This document shows positions 1 through 10,477 of a stretch of 64,000 bases of DNA, piece by piece; the stretch's first letter is position 1; every line of letters begins with the position of its first letter. Location of the stretch: assembly GCF_020520425.1 (NCBI RefSeq), contig NC_079491.1, positions 27,519,449 to 27,583,448 of the forward strand, given 5' to 3'. The translations under genes and the position numbers were made by a program. The stretch comes from Spinacia oleracea (lineage: Eukaryota > Streptophyta > Magnoliopsida > Caryophyllales > Amaranthaceae). Under the pieces are notes generated by a model. It did not search any database, was not told the origin of the DNA, and saw nothing but the letters and a program-made list of their open reading frames with translations.

Positions 1-154
1 ATATGATAATATCACATTTCTACCATTTCTCCATTAGCTTCTTGTCTACGACCCCCCGAGGCTAGAGATACGTTTATCAATTTCCTTTCTAGAGCACGTT
101 GTTAGACAAACATTAAATTTTTAGATGATGAGAACATGTACACAGATCCCAAGG

Positions 155-260
155 CCACCCACAACAACAATTGGGAGAGGACTGTAACCTCTCCACTCAC
201 AACTCGCCCCGAATCCGGATTAGCCCTAAGGATGAACCGTGTGTTAACACCAAAAAAAAA
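155..260 (+). repeat. 5'-truncated SINE copy
   Basis: This is the 3' portion of the same family as the fuller SINE at 1335-1509. Shared words include acaacaacaattggga, aatccggatta and gtgaacc-like text, followed by a short A-tract. An imperfect direct repeat (agatcccaagg at 144-154, agatcacaagg at 260-270) may be its target site duplication. The tRNA-like head is missing, as in a 5'-truncated insertion. Confidence 0.6.
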
Positions 261-508
261 GATCACAAGGTCGGCCCGACTGAACTTATGAATGAAATGC
301 AGACATGTACGTATGCCTAGGATACAAGTGTACAACCTCACTTTTTAAGAGGCTTTGATGAGTTGATGTATACCGTTTAACCAAGAAGGTGAGTCATCAT
401 ACTACAATCACTAAGGTAGCATTAAATAATCTCCAACTATCAACTAACAACTAACAAGTAATTAACAACCCACACCCAATCCAAGAAAAGAATCAATTTT
501 AAGCTCCC

Positions 509-517
509 TATAAATAG
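509..517 (+). promoter_or_regulatory. TATA box of nsLTP copy 1
   Basis: TATAAATAG lies about 100 bp upstream of the ATG at 615. The same box sits at the same distance before the intact paralogue at 3035, so the promoter was probably copied with the gene. Confidence 0.6.
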
Positions 518-614
518 AAGCAACAATGAAACTCCTGAACCATATATCAACTGCCAATTAATTCAAGAGAGCATTATATCCTTTAACACAGCCACATTCT
601 CTTAGACCAATATA

Positions 615-1069
615 ATGGATAGCTCTGCTGTTGTTGTTAAGTTAGGTTGTGCACTCTTGATCATGTGCATGTTGATGCATGTTGAGGCTGCTGTAACTTG
701 TGGACAGGTTACCAGTAGCCTAGCACCATGCATAGGATACCTTGAGGGAAACGGAAGTCCATCCCCGGCTTAAAGCTTGCTGTGGTGGGATTAAGTCCCT
801 TAACAGTATGGCTTCCACCCCAGATGATAGGAAAGCTGCTTGCGGATGCCTAAAGTCTGCGGCTGCTTCTGTTAAGGGTATTAACTATTCCGCAGCAAGT
901 TCCCTTCCTGCTAAATGTGGTGTCAACATTCCCTACCCATTTAGCACCTCAACCGACTGTTCTAAGTAAGTTCATTCCTTCACATAACATCTATCTCTGC
1001 TGTAAAAGCAGTTCCTTATTCTAACTTGCATATATTATCTTGGACTTGTTACTTCGCAGGATTAACTAG
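615..1069 (+). pseudogene. nsLTP type-1 pseudogene (frameshifted)
   Basis: This is a tandem copy of the nsLTP genes downstream. It starts with a hydrophobic signal peptide (MDSSAVVVKLG, ending in VEAA) and the first two cysteines (VTCG, APCIGY). The frame then meets TAA near 771. The Cys-Cys motif (ACCGGIK) and the remaining cysteines (ACGCLK, KCGVN, TDCSK) continue in the +1 frame. One extra T in gctTaaagct would explain this. The first exon ends at 965, an intron of about 94 bp follows (gtaagt...cag), and the last exon at 1060-1069 would encode the end of K plus I, N and stop. The promoter and splice sites look intact, so the change may be recent, or it could be an assembly error. A transcript might still be made, but the protein would stop before the Cys-Cys pair and could not fold as an LTP. 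Confidence 0.85.
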
Positions 1070-1334
1070 ACAGTAGTTATCTGAGCTTCAGGCGACAGAG
1101 AACTAGAGAAGTATCTATGTGCTATCATATGTCAGTACTCAGTAGTAGTACGTGTGTATAATAAGACTGAGTCTTGATAGTGATGAGACTCCTCCACCCG
1201 TTCATTTGAGTACGTCCTCATAGTGATCACACGACTCCACGAGTCGCTTGTATTTTGCTATTTCATGTATTGTATGTTTCAATTCTACTTAATTATGACT
1301 TCGGTTTTCTAAGTACTTCGTAAACCTGCAGTCT

Positions 1335-1509
1335 ACCAATTGTTTGTTGGTTCAGTGGTGATTGGGGTTGAATTTGGTAGGGAGAACTCGTGTTCGATCC
1401 CCTCAACAACAATTGGGAGGGGACTGGAACCTAACCACCCAAAACTCGCCCCTAATCCGGATTATCCCTAAGGGTGAACCGGGTGCTAACACAAAAAAAA
1501 ATAAAAAGA
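1335..1509 (+). mobile_element. tRNA-derived SINE with 13-bp target duplication
   Basis: The element has a Pol III-like head (A-box-like ggttcagtggtgattgg, B-box-like gttcgatccc), a body and an A-rich tail. It is flanked by the exact 13-bp direct repeat aaacctgcagtct at 1322-1334 and 1510-1522. This is the structure expected of a plant SINE mobilised by LINE machinery. It lies just downstream of the nsLTP pseudogene. Confidence 0.8.
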
Positions 1510-1522
1510 AAACCTGCAGTCT

Positions 1523-2933
1523 TGTTCTATCCTCTACTTTCACCTCTGGAATATCCAATTCGATCAACAGCCTAAGTAACAATGATGATAACATTTGACT
1601 GTGAAGTGTAAACAATGATCAATATTAAGTGGAAAAAACAAAATCAACCTTGTTTTATCAATAAACCTCGTGCTTGTCCCTTCTCTCTAAAAATTATATT
1701 CGAGAGTAATCTTGTAAAAATTAAAGTTTAATAAGATTCCTCAAGATAATTTTAAGGATTTTTTGTCATTTAACACCTTAAAAAAACCAGTTTTTGTAAT
1801 TTAACACCTTACTTATTTTCTATTGTTTTTAAACACCTTAAAAAACAAAAAAATTTAGAAATCAACACCACTTGACAATTTTTGCTAGAAAAAACATTAG
1901 TTTTTAACTATGCTAAAGTTCCAAGGCATGATATGGTGGTAAATAACTCCTTCTACCATCAAATTAGCATGATTAAAAATCAACGTTTTTTTCTTATGGA
2001 AATCGTTTTTTTCTTACTTTCACGACAATCTTTTTATGCATGTAGCAATCAGGATTTTCAAACCTACACTCAAATAATTCAAAGGACAAAATATGCACAT
2101 TGGCTTAAAAGAAAATATAGCACGACAGTGACGGCAAAAAAACTTATAAGTTGTAACAATCTTATTTCATCAACATCAGAATCACAACCCCATTTCTTCA
2201 AGAAATCTTTAAACAATAATCTAAAACGCACATTATTTTATTTCAGACTTGCAATATTGAATTAACTTGTTACTCAAGTCTTACTTTTGTAGGCTTAAAT
2301 GTTTCACTGAAATCCAAAGAAAAATGTAACCAATGTTTTACAAATATAGGCCAACTTTGTTGAACAAAAATGAATCACCCCATCAATGACACAACGACAA
2401 CACTTCTACCACCTTACCAAGTAACACGGTTTTGGACCTGAAAAACAAAAAATAAAAAAACTAGCACGTATTCCACCCATCATATTGGGCCTGAAAATTT
2501 GCAAATTCTATGACTTTGTCCATATTTCTAATAGTTTGACGGAAAAATTTATCCCCTTTTTTAACATAGTTATGGTTTATGAATAAATTTCTCAAGGTGT
2601 CATTAGTATTGGAAGGGGATAAAAATGACTTGTCAAATCGTCTATAAAGGGTGTTTATATAAAATCATGCTATATTCTCAAGTATGAGCAAATCAGCAAT
2701 TGAAACCATGTGACGACAAATTCTGGACTCAGGGATTAAATTAATCCTAAGATATGATCCAATAGGTAATACTTGTACAAAACTTTGTCTAAAGACTAGA
2801 CTAAGTGTATTCTCTCTGTTATGAAAATCAGGTACGACCTGTATCTGAAGATGCAGCAAGTAATTACCAACTAATCCCCATTTCCTTGCTAAAGTTAGTA
2901 AGTTATCAATCAACCACACCTGTTGAACTCCTC
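1523..2933. other. AT-rich spacer between nsLTP copies 1 and 2
   Basis: I see no convincing gene. A 127-codon open frame at 1882-2265 on the + strand is rich in N, K, F and S, matches no family I recognise and has no clear promoter. I read it as chance. Two copies of the phrase taacacctta near 1770-1810 hint at old repeat DNA. Confidence 0.5.
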
Positions 2934-2942
2934 TATAAATAG
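2934..2942 (+). promoter_or_regulatory. TATA box of nsLTP copy 2
   Basis: TATAAATAG lies 93-101 bp upstream of the ATG at 3035. It is identical to the box of copy 1. Confidence 0.65.
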
Positions 2943-3034
2943 TTAAATACAACACAAGAAAGAAATCAAAACAGCAATTACCAGAAAGATCTTGATAGAT
3001 AATCCCTTCTCTCTGACGAGCCAAGAACCGATCA

Positions 3035-3769
3035 ATGGCTAACTCCGGTTTTCTCAAGTTAGCTTGTGTAATATTAATGTGCATGCTGGTTGTAGCACCA
3101 CATGCAGAGGCAGCCATGACCTGTGGCACTGTGACAAAAAACATTGCACAGTGTATTACTTACTTAAAGGGTGGGGACACCCCATCAGATGCTTGCTGCG
3201 CCGGGGTTAAGACCCTCAAGAACTTGGCTTCCACTTCAGAAGACAAGAAAGCTGCTTGCAACTGTCTGAAAACAGCAGCTGCCTCCATGACCGGTCTTGA
3301 TGAAAAGAAGGCAGCAGGTCTTCCGGCTAAATGCAACGTCAGCATTTCTTATACCATTAGCCCCGATACTGACTGCTCTAAGTATGCTTCTATGTTTCTA
3401 ACTTCTATGTCTTACCTTCATCCCTGTACTTTGAATACATCCCTAAGAAAATTATAAGCCCACCACATGTAGAGTCCGTTTTGAAGAGTACTAAACAAGT
3501 ACTTTCAGTTAGGCTGAAAGAGTGCAGCTATAAGTGGCCTACAACAGAGAACCAATTAGATACACCTAGAACCACATATTCCCAAGTGATATGGCAGCCA
3601 TCTAAGAAAGAAAGATGGGGTCTGCACTTTTTAATTTCTTGCTAGATTAATCAGGACCATGACTACTAAGCGCATAACACAACTTACTTTAAATTAATTG
3701 AGAAATCTGACTTTCCATAAACTAACTTTTATGTTTGTTCCGTATGTCTTACGTTGCAGGGTGAACTAG
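3035..3769 (+). CDS. Non-specific lipid transfer protein, type 1 (copy 2)
   Basis: Predicted secreted lipid-binding protein of 118 residues. Exon 1 is 3035-3381, the intron is 3382-3759 (gtatgc...ttgcag), and the 10-nt exon 2 is 3760-3769, giving the C-terminus SKVN. Residues 1-26 form a signal peptide (MANSGFLKL, cleavage near AEAA|MTCG). The mature protein of about 92 residues has the eight-cysteine pattern of nsLTP1: TCG, QCITY, ACC, CNC, KCN and DCSK. The consensus motifs T/S-x-x-D-K/R (SEDK) and a PYxIS-like stretch (SYTIS) are present. Proteins of this family carry fatty acids and cutin or suberin monomers through the apoplast and some are antimicrobial. The specific role here is unknown. 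The intron position matches the other copies. This looks like an intact gene with its own TATA box. Confidence 0.93.
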
Positions 3770-4333
3770 ACGGATAATATTCCTGCTGAACAGAATACCA
3801 GAAGTAACCACCTATTATTGGCTGAAAAGCTTGAAGAATAAAGATCTTGATAGAGTTACTATCTCTGCAAGTCCATTCATCTTTCTATCTAATGCATATT
3901 TGTACTTGACTCTCCACTTATAAATTATTGTTACTCCGTATCTATTACCTATTTACTTCTTATACATGAGAATATTGTGTTCCCCACTTCAACATGTGAA
4001 ATAAACAGGATAAATGAGTACTTGAATCCAATGGCTAACTCACCTCCATTAATCGGACACAGAAGACCCACTTCTTTTTGTAGGAGGCAAAACTTCCATC
4101 AACACGCCTAGAAAATGAAGAAAAAAAAAACTTGGTAACGCCAGCATTTGAAAATGAGAAATATTTACATTCATAAGGAGTAAATTACAGAGAAATTTTA
4201 TGAATTACATATTTTCATAGCCTAGTCTATGAAGCCTAAAGTATTCCTATAGTCTAAGCAGCCCACATGAACTACAACATATTAGTAAACGGATCAACTC
4301 TATTAGAGGCTCTTGCATTCAGTGAAATGGTTG

Positions 4334-4543
4334 CATAGGCATGTAGAGAAAAACTGGTAAAATGTACAAAAGCAACCACTGACCCAAGGCTTTAAATTGG
4401 ATTCAGACTTAATTTTCATAGGCCATTACATTTCACATCATTCATAATCAACCAGCATATGTGTGCTAAAAGCTCATATGGCCATCAGTTCATGTGTGCT
4501 AAAAGCTATTCTCTTTGCTAACGTATTTCTCTACATGCCTATG
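4334..4543. repeat. Perfect 18-bp inverted repeat pair
   Basis: cataggcatgtagagaaa at 4334-4351 is the exact reverse complement of 4526-4543. The arms are 174 bp apart. A partial direct repeat (tgtgctaaaagct) lies between them near 4460 and 4495. This may be a small decayed MITE or foldback sequence. No clear target duplication is seen. Confidence 0.6.
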
Positions 4544-4657
4544 AAATGAACTATGTACAACTAAAATAAATTATGTAAAAGCAATCACATTATTATGGTT
4601 GCTAACCATTAATATGTATCATTGCGCATTTGCCATCCATGTGACTAGTAAATTATA

Positions 4658-4867
4658 CTCCCTTCGTCCCTTTTTATTTGCCCGATTTTTCTTCTTGGGA
4701 TGTCCCCTTGAGATTGTTCAATACCTTAAATGATAAGTTTTCCCACTTGCTTTCTCTTTATCTCTCTCCTCGTGTGACCACTTTACTAAATAATGTGCAT
4801 TATTTACACCCAATTCTTAAAAAAGTAAAGTTTCTTCTATAGAGCAATCAAAAAGGGACGAAGGGAG
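4658..4867. mobile_element. Stowaway-type MITE (Tc1/mariner)
   Basis: This 210-bp element starts CTCCCTTCGTCCC and ends with the inverted copy GGGACGAAGGGAG. It is flanked by TA on both sides (4656-4657, 4868-4869). Terminal sequence and TA target duplication are those of plant Stowaway MITEs. Confidence 0.85.
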
Positions 4868-5809
4868 TAATACCTTGTCCCCACGTACCAAAAATAATTA
4901 TCATACTGTTCAAATCCCTTATGCGGAGTAATTTAATAGAACTTCTTCATCCAGAATGTAAACATTAATTCATGGCAACACATAGTGGTTACAGAAGAAT
5001 GCATGGTATGGGCATTGAATAGAAGCCCCACTTCTAGGTGTGATGTAATAAAATTTAAAGTAGAGGTGGTTGGCAGAAACTAAGATAATTCGGTAAAATT
5101 GTAAAAAATAACCAAAATCTAGTGTCATAGAACATACAAGTATAGATATACTGCTAAACTCAGCAAACAGTACTTCAGAAAATGTGAATATCACCGCGCT
5201 TATCAATCAATACACAACTCTTCACTAACTGATGTAGGAGCTTGACATAATAGACTGGAGATAAAACAAGACACAGGGACAATATGAACATCAAAGAAAC
5301 ACTGTCACAAGTGCTGTGTTCCTTTTGTTGCATCATATGAACAATAAATTGAAATACAAGAATCTTCTTTATAATTGTACTGTTACCAGAAATTTATAAC
5401 TATAGAGGAAGAAAAGTGTATCTAGTGACTTAATATTCTACTGCACTCTTAGCGAGTATCCAAACTAATGATAATTGATACCCAAACCACATGCTTGTAT
5501 GTGCTCATGAGATAACTTTTCAAAGGAAGGTGATTTAATGCTCAACAAGCCTGAAGTGATTGACACGATAGAGGACCTGTCAAGCACAAATACATTTCAG
5601 CATTGGCTTAAGATCTCAAGATTCTCAACTGCTTAGAAATTATGACGATCCCAATCGTAATAAGCAACAATTCAGCAAATGAAGCCTACCAAATAATACA
5701 CAGCCAGGGCCGGCATTCAATACTAACTGCAATCAAGAATTCAAGACTCAACTGCGATCTCCTAATCTAATTATAACCCATTGAGTACTTCCCTGCTCCT
5801 CATACTCTC

Positions 5810-5819
5810 TATAAGTATA
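5810..5819 (+). promoter_or_regulatory. TATA box of nsLTP copy 3
   Basis: TATAAGTATA lies about 110 bp upstream of the ATG at 5923, a spacing close to that of copies 1 and 2. Confidence 0.55.
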
Positions 5820-5922
5820 CCAAAACGGAGGTGTCCACACCATCTACTTCTCATTAAACTTTTTACCAACCTCTCTAGACCTCAATCTAAAAGTCTGTGA
5901 TCAGTTTAGCAGAAATCTGAGC

Positions 5923-6497
5923 ATGGCTAGCTCAGCTAACCTAAGGCTGCTATGTGCAGTTTTTGTGTGCGTAATTGTGGTTGCACCACATGCAGAGGCT
6001 GCCATCAACTGTGGTGTGGTTTCTCAGACCCTTGCACCATGCCTTGGATTCCTAGAGAATGGTCAAGGACCACCAGCAGCATGCTGTGATGGTGTTAAAA
6101 CCCTCAAAAAATTGGCAACTACAACAGAAGACAAAAGAACTGCTTGCAGGTGCATAAAATCAACAGCTGCAGCCATTCCTGGTATCAAGCAGACAAACAG
6201 CGTTGCACTTCCACTCAAATGTGGGGTCAGCATTCCAGGGGATGTTGGCCCCAAAACAGACTGCTCTCAGTACAGTTCTTTCTTACTTGCATTCTTCTTT
6301 CAAGTCAGATATACGTAGTTTACAACTTTACTCCATCTAATGTCTAACAATAATAGAAATGTTTTCGCTTGGTCGCAGTCACAGAAGATAGCTTGCACTA
6401 AAAATAAAGATTCATTTGAGACTACGAGTTTTATAACATTTAACACATCTAACTTCTTCCTTTGCCCCCCCTACTCTTATGTTGCAGGATAAATTAG
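5923..6497 (+). CDS. Non-specific lipid transfer protein, type 1 (copy 3)
   Basis: Predicted secreted protein of 118 residues. Exon 1 is 5923-6269, the intron is 6270-6487, and the 10-nt exon 2 is 6488-6497, giving SQIN at the C-terminus. The signal peptide starts MASSANLRLL and ends AEAA. The eight cysteines are in order: INCG, APCLGF, ACCDG, CRCIK, KCGVS, DCSQ. The first consensus motif (TEDKR) is kept. The second, normally PYxIS near the C-terminus and part of the lipid-cavity lid, is replaced by IPGDVG, so binding preference may differ from its neighbours. The signal peptide end (VVAPHAEAA) is nearly identical to copy 2, which supports a local tandem duplication. It appears intact and has its own TATA box. 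Confidence 0.92.
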
Positions 6498-8445
6498 ACC
6501 TGAAGTTTCCAGGAGCAAAGCACTAGTAAACCAAAAATAACCTGGTTGGGTTCTGAGTTCATACAAAACAAGTTCCCCAATATTTCTCATCAAGTGTAGG
6601 CTTATAGAAGTTTCAGATGATCAATGTATTTATCATATACAATATGTATGTTACTTACATCTTGAGTGTCATATATCATCTAATTCCTCTATGTGACAGA
6701 TATAAAGGATGATAAAATATTTAAATAAAATCTCTTTTATCTTTCTAATCTCAATAACTGAGTGCCTAAACAAGAAATCCCGCCATTCCAGAATCTGCAT
6801 GACACTTCCATAGGGAAGAGTTATACATTTCTTTGTCATGCAAAGATTGAAGTTGTGATGATTGACAGATAGTAAGAACATCTGCCTAACATCAATCTAT
6901 GCTTTAAAGGCAGGATAATCACTTACCTTCATTCCTTCAATAGTATATAAATTAATCTAAGCATGAGGGCAACAAATCCCACAAGAAACCTAGATGAGGC
7001 AGCTCTTCACCGAATGCAAGGCAATCGAATAAATGACGTCAGATGAATTGACAGGCAGCTAAGAAGAAATCCCGTACAGGATCCAATCAAACAAGCACAT
7101 GACTACTACTGTATAACACTATATAAAACCCACTCATAACATCTCAAAACCATAAAAGCATTCCACTTCAAAGGCTGAAAATTTTCCGGATGCTTGTGGC
7201 AAGTCAATTACTTCTTACGGACCTAAAACTTTTAAAGGAAAATAGGATAAACACCCATAACAAAGGTCAAACGTGCTTCAACACGGCATGGTCAGTAATC
7301 TCAGTATTAAAGGATGTACTACATGAAAAATCTACTGAGTTAATCCAACAGATCCTCCCTTTCATCCAACAAATTGAGTGCAAGCTTGATACTCCAAATC
7401 ATTGTTTTGTCTAGCATAGTAGCATCCATGGAATATTGTTTGCAAGCATTGCCCACACTTCCAATGGCAGAAGATGATTGGTATTATCCTCCAAAATTCA
7501 TAGACCAACATAGAGAAGGTTTATGCACCATGTCAGAAACTTCTAATGAACCCCAGTAAAATAGAACGACGGAACTCAGTGGCAGTAGGTGTGCCAATTT
7601 ACTAAACGGACAAAACTAACCCGTTATTGAAGAATCAAAGAAGAAAGAAAGATTTTCGAAATTCCCTAACTCAGTCCTCCTCACATCTTTGGCAATTGTT
7701 AGAATTAAGAAACTATTGGAAGGAAAAGATGTTTCTAATGACAAACTAGTGAAATCATGTGAAAGAAAGAATTGAACCCCTTAGTGATCCAACTAAGTAA
7801 TGTATCTCAATTTTAAGGCCCGTAATTTTGCAAACTTCTCTGTCATTTTGACCACAACTTCTCTTGATAAACCTTCTTCCATGCAAAGCCTCCATCTTCT
7901 TTACCATAGAAAAACCACCATGTTTCACTTCCTCTGGCCATATTTGTGTGTGTATTTTTTTTTCCCCGTTATAACTACATTTCTGGCAGAAGCTAAAGTT
8001 GTTTGGTTTGGATCATCTGGTCATAACATAACTCAAATTCAGGTAGGAAGCATAGAAAGGGCTCCCGTGATGCATCTCAAGTATGACCAAACTATTTATG
8101 GAAAAATAACATTTTTACCTTCCAATGTTTTTTTCAATGCCATTCATAGTTTTCACATTTTTCTTTCTCAAAGAAATTACCGTGCAGGACTCCTGATCTC
8201 TCTACCATCATCAAACTGAACTATCCTTTATTTCCTCCATACAACATCATTTGTCAGTTTTTTATTTAATCTTCCTCTCCACAAACTAACAAGGAGGAAC
8301 CTTCAGCTCATTGCCTCATTCCATAGGGGTTCGAGGCCTCTCTACCATTCATGAAGAGGAAACACATGAAAGACCAACAAGTAATCAAGAGCATATATTG
8401 ATGAAACCAGTCAGAAATAAGCTACATCATTAAGACTACCAAATA
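6498..8445. other. Spacer with unidentified open frames
   Basis: Open frames of 60-139 codons occur at 7190-7414, 7374-7559 and 7800-8219 (+). The first two overlap in different frames and have a more protein-like composition than chance frames (ELIQQILPFIQQIE; MEYCLQALPTLPMAEDDW). The third contains AKVVWFGSSGHN. I recognise none of them. They could be exons or decayed exons of one host gene fragment, but I could not find a consistent set of splice sites, so no gene is called. Confidence 0.35.
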
Positions 8446-8701
8446 CTACCTCCGTTCATTAATGTTCTTTACGGTTACTATTTGCACGGACTCCAATGCA
8501 ATATTTAACGACTTATATATCCATTTCCGTATGTGAAAAAAATATAAAAATTTGATATTGTAAAAATACACAACGAGACCAAACTAACAAGATCTTACAT
8601 GATAACATTTTGATGTATATAACAGTGAGAATCCACGGTCAAAGTTTTCATACTTTTGACACATATTCCAAAGCGTAAAGAACATTAAGGAACGGAGGTA
8701 G
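8446..8701. mobile_element. Stowaway-like MITE
   Basis: This 256-bp element starts CTACCTCCGTTC and ends GAACGGAGGTAG. The inner arms ttaatgttcttta and taaagaacattaa also pair. TA flanks both ends (8444-8445, 8702-8703). Confidence 0.85.
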
Positions 8702-8943
8702 TACATATACCCAACCTCAAACTGAAATAAAATTGTATCCTTGGAGGTAGCACAGCTCAAAGCTTAATATTCAGTAGTATTTTGCAGTTACTGTACAAGC
8801 TAACAAGAGCTTTTTCCCCAATATCCGCTGAATTAAGTTGTTCAATTCTCAGCTCGAGCTATGTTTTTGAGTTGCCTTAGCTTAATAAACTTCAGAGCCT
8901 ATCCCAACATACATTTTGGCTAAACATGGCTTAAGCTTGTCTC

Positions 8944-9510
8944 TTATGGGATGTTTGTTTCGAGGAATAAAAGAAGGGGATAGGGATTAGTCATTATCAT
9001 CATTATCATTACCCCATTGCCTCAAAGAGGCTCCCGCAAGAAGCGGGGTAGGGGGGTTCGGACGTACGAAACCTTACCACTGCAATTGCAAAGAGGTTGT
9101 TTCCAATTGACCCAAAACCAATAACGGGACGACAACGGGACGACCATCTTCTACTTCATGAAAAGGAAGCGAAGAGGTTTTAAGAGTTATTTTGATTTAG
9201 TCCATTACATCCCAAAAAATATTTTTCTCTTGTTTAATTCGGAGGCATGAGATTATATGTGAGGACTGAAATGAGGATTAAAACCCCGTTAACCCCATAT
9301 ATTCCCACCAAAATAATACATGGGGAAGCAGGTATCAGAATGGGATTTCTCTACTAATGAAAAATTAGCCATTAATTCCTACTATTATTCCTGTCACATG
9401 TCAATAAGGGATGGGGATTGTATGAATGAAAGCCCTTCCTATCAATTCCTCATCCCCACAGCACCCCTTACTCTCCATAATCCCAAACCCCCTAAACAAA
9501 CGTCCCGTAA
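8944..9510. mobile_element. MITE with TTAYGGGAYGTTTGTTT ends
   Basis: The left end TTATGGGATGTTTGTTT and the right end (reversed: TTACGGGACGTTTGTTT) form an inverted pair of about 17 bp with two mismatches. Subterminal GGGGAT/ATCCCC-rich stretches are also inverted. The superfamily is not certain: PIF/Harbinger or hAT. A SINE-like sequence sits inside. Confidence 0.6.
8998..9170. repeat. SINE-like insertion inside the MITE
   Basis: The segment runs from a (TCA/TTA) simple repeat through accccattgcctc, gaagcggggtaggg and cggacgtacgaaacc to ttgcaaagaggttg. This resembles Au-type plant SINE text as I remember it. The ends and target duplication were not resolved. Confidence 0.45.
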
Positions 9511-9973
9511 GTCCGTATGTGAAAACCAAGAAATCATCTTAAAGACCTAATGCATTACACTTTTTTAAGCAATGTAATAAATATTGTCAAATGGTAATTA
9601 GCATCTGTTAAATAGATTGCTTACACACAACATACAACTTGAAGACAAATAAAGCTATTCATCTATTTACTTCTTCATTCCATGTTTTATCGTTCAATCA
9701 TCCTCAACTAAAAGCAACTATAGTTCAGATGAAACTCCCCAGTGATTTATCTAAATCAACTAAATGTAACAAACCCAAGGGATCAAGCTCTGGAGCTTCA
9801 AAACCATTGCAAATCCCTGGCATTTTCAGGTTTTCCTATGTAGCCAATCGCCACAAACACAACTGTCTCGCTGGAGTTACTTCTCTATAATCATGGCACA
9901 CACATCCAGAGGCTCCCATACTGATGATGTAACACAATCGGCAAGGCTCCCATAATGAAACACCGTTAGATTG

Positions 9974-10101
9974 CTAGCTGTAAATCGATGAAGAAATTAA
10001 GTCATCTTACAAGCCATCTTACAAGCACCAACAGACAGTCCTAACCTAGCTGTAAAGCGATGAAGAAATTAAGTCATCTTACAAGCCCATAAGACAGTCC
10101 T
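9974..10101. repeat. Tandem direct duplication
   Basis: Two adjacent copies (9974-10042 and 10046-10101) share ctagctgtaaa, cgatgaagaaattaagtcat and cttacaagcc, and both end in agacagtcct. The first copy has a small internal extension. This looks like a slippage or unequal-repair duplication. Confidence 0.75.
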
Positions 10102-10292
10102 TTGATGTCCAATAAGAACATAATGTACCTTGGATCTTCTATTATTCATTTAGTACGAAGTACAAGTAAAAGATAGTAATGGTGCATCCGACACCTTTTC
10201 AGTCTTATGAAATCTGTTACTGATTAATGTGGTAAATTAAATCCAGATGTTTAAACAACAACTCGTCTCTAGATCTATTGGTTAGAGAACTA

Positions 10293-10477
10293 CTCCCTCA
10301 AAAGATTACCCCAAACCAAATTTTTCACTTACAAGTGGGTTGGTAGTCTTGTCTTTTTGTTAAACTAAATAATAGTGTGTGAGAGGAGACTTGTGAGGAC
10401 CACATACTATAAATGGTGCCAACTCAAAGAAACGGACCGAAAAGGAAATTGGGTCGATCTTTTAGGGAAGGATGGAG
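10293..10477. mobile_element. Degenerate Stowaway-like MITE
   Basis: It starts CTCCCTCAAAAGAT and ends atcttttagggaaggatggag, with TA on both sides (10291-10292, 10478-10479). The arms pair only in part, so this is an older or more diverged copy. Confidence 0.5.

Larger units (their letters stand above)
3770..5809. other. Spacer between nsLTP copies 2 and 3
   Basis: No gene is visible. The spacer holds an 18-bp inverted repeat pair (4334-4543), a Stowaway MITE (4658-4867) and AT-rich sequence. Short open frames here match no protein family I know. Confidence 0.5.

Noticed and set aside
1882-2265. 127-codon open frame in the spacer after nsLTP copy 1
   Set aside because: Low-complexity N/K/F/S-rich product, no family resemblance, no promoter and AT-rich surroundings. 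Best explained by chance.
7374-7559. Possible match to a known plant regulator
   Set aside because: A vague resemblance came to mind, but I could not place any defining motif, so no name is given.
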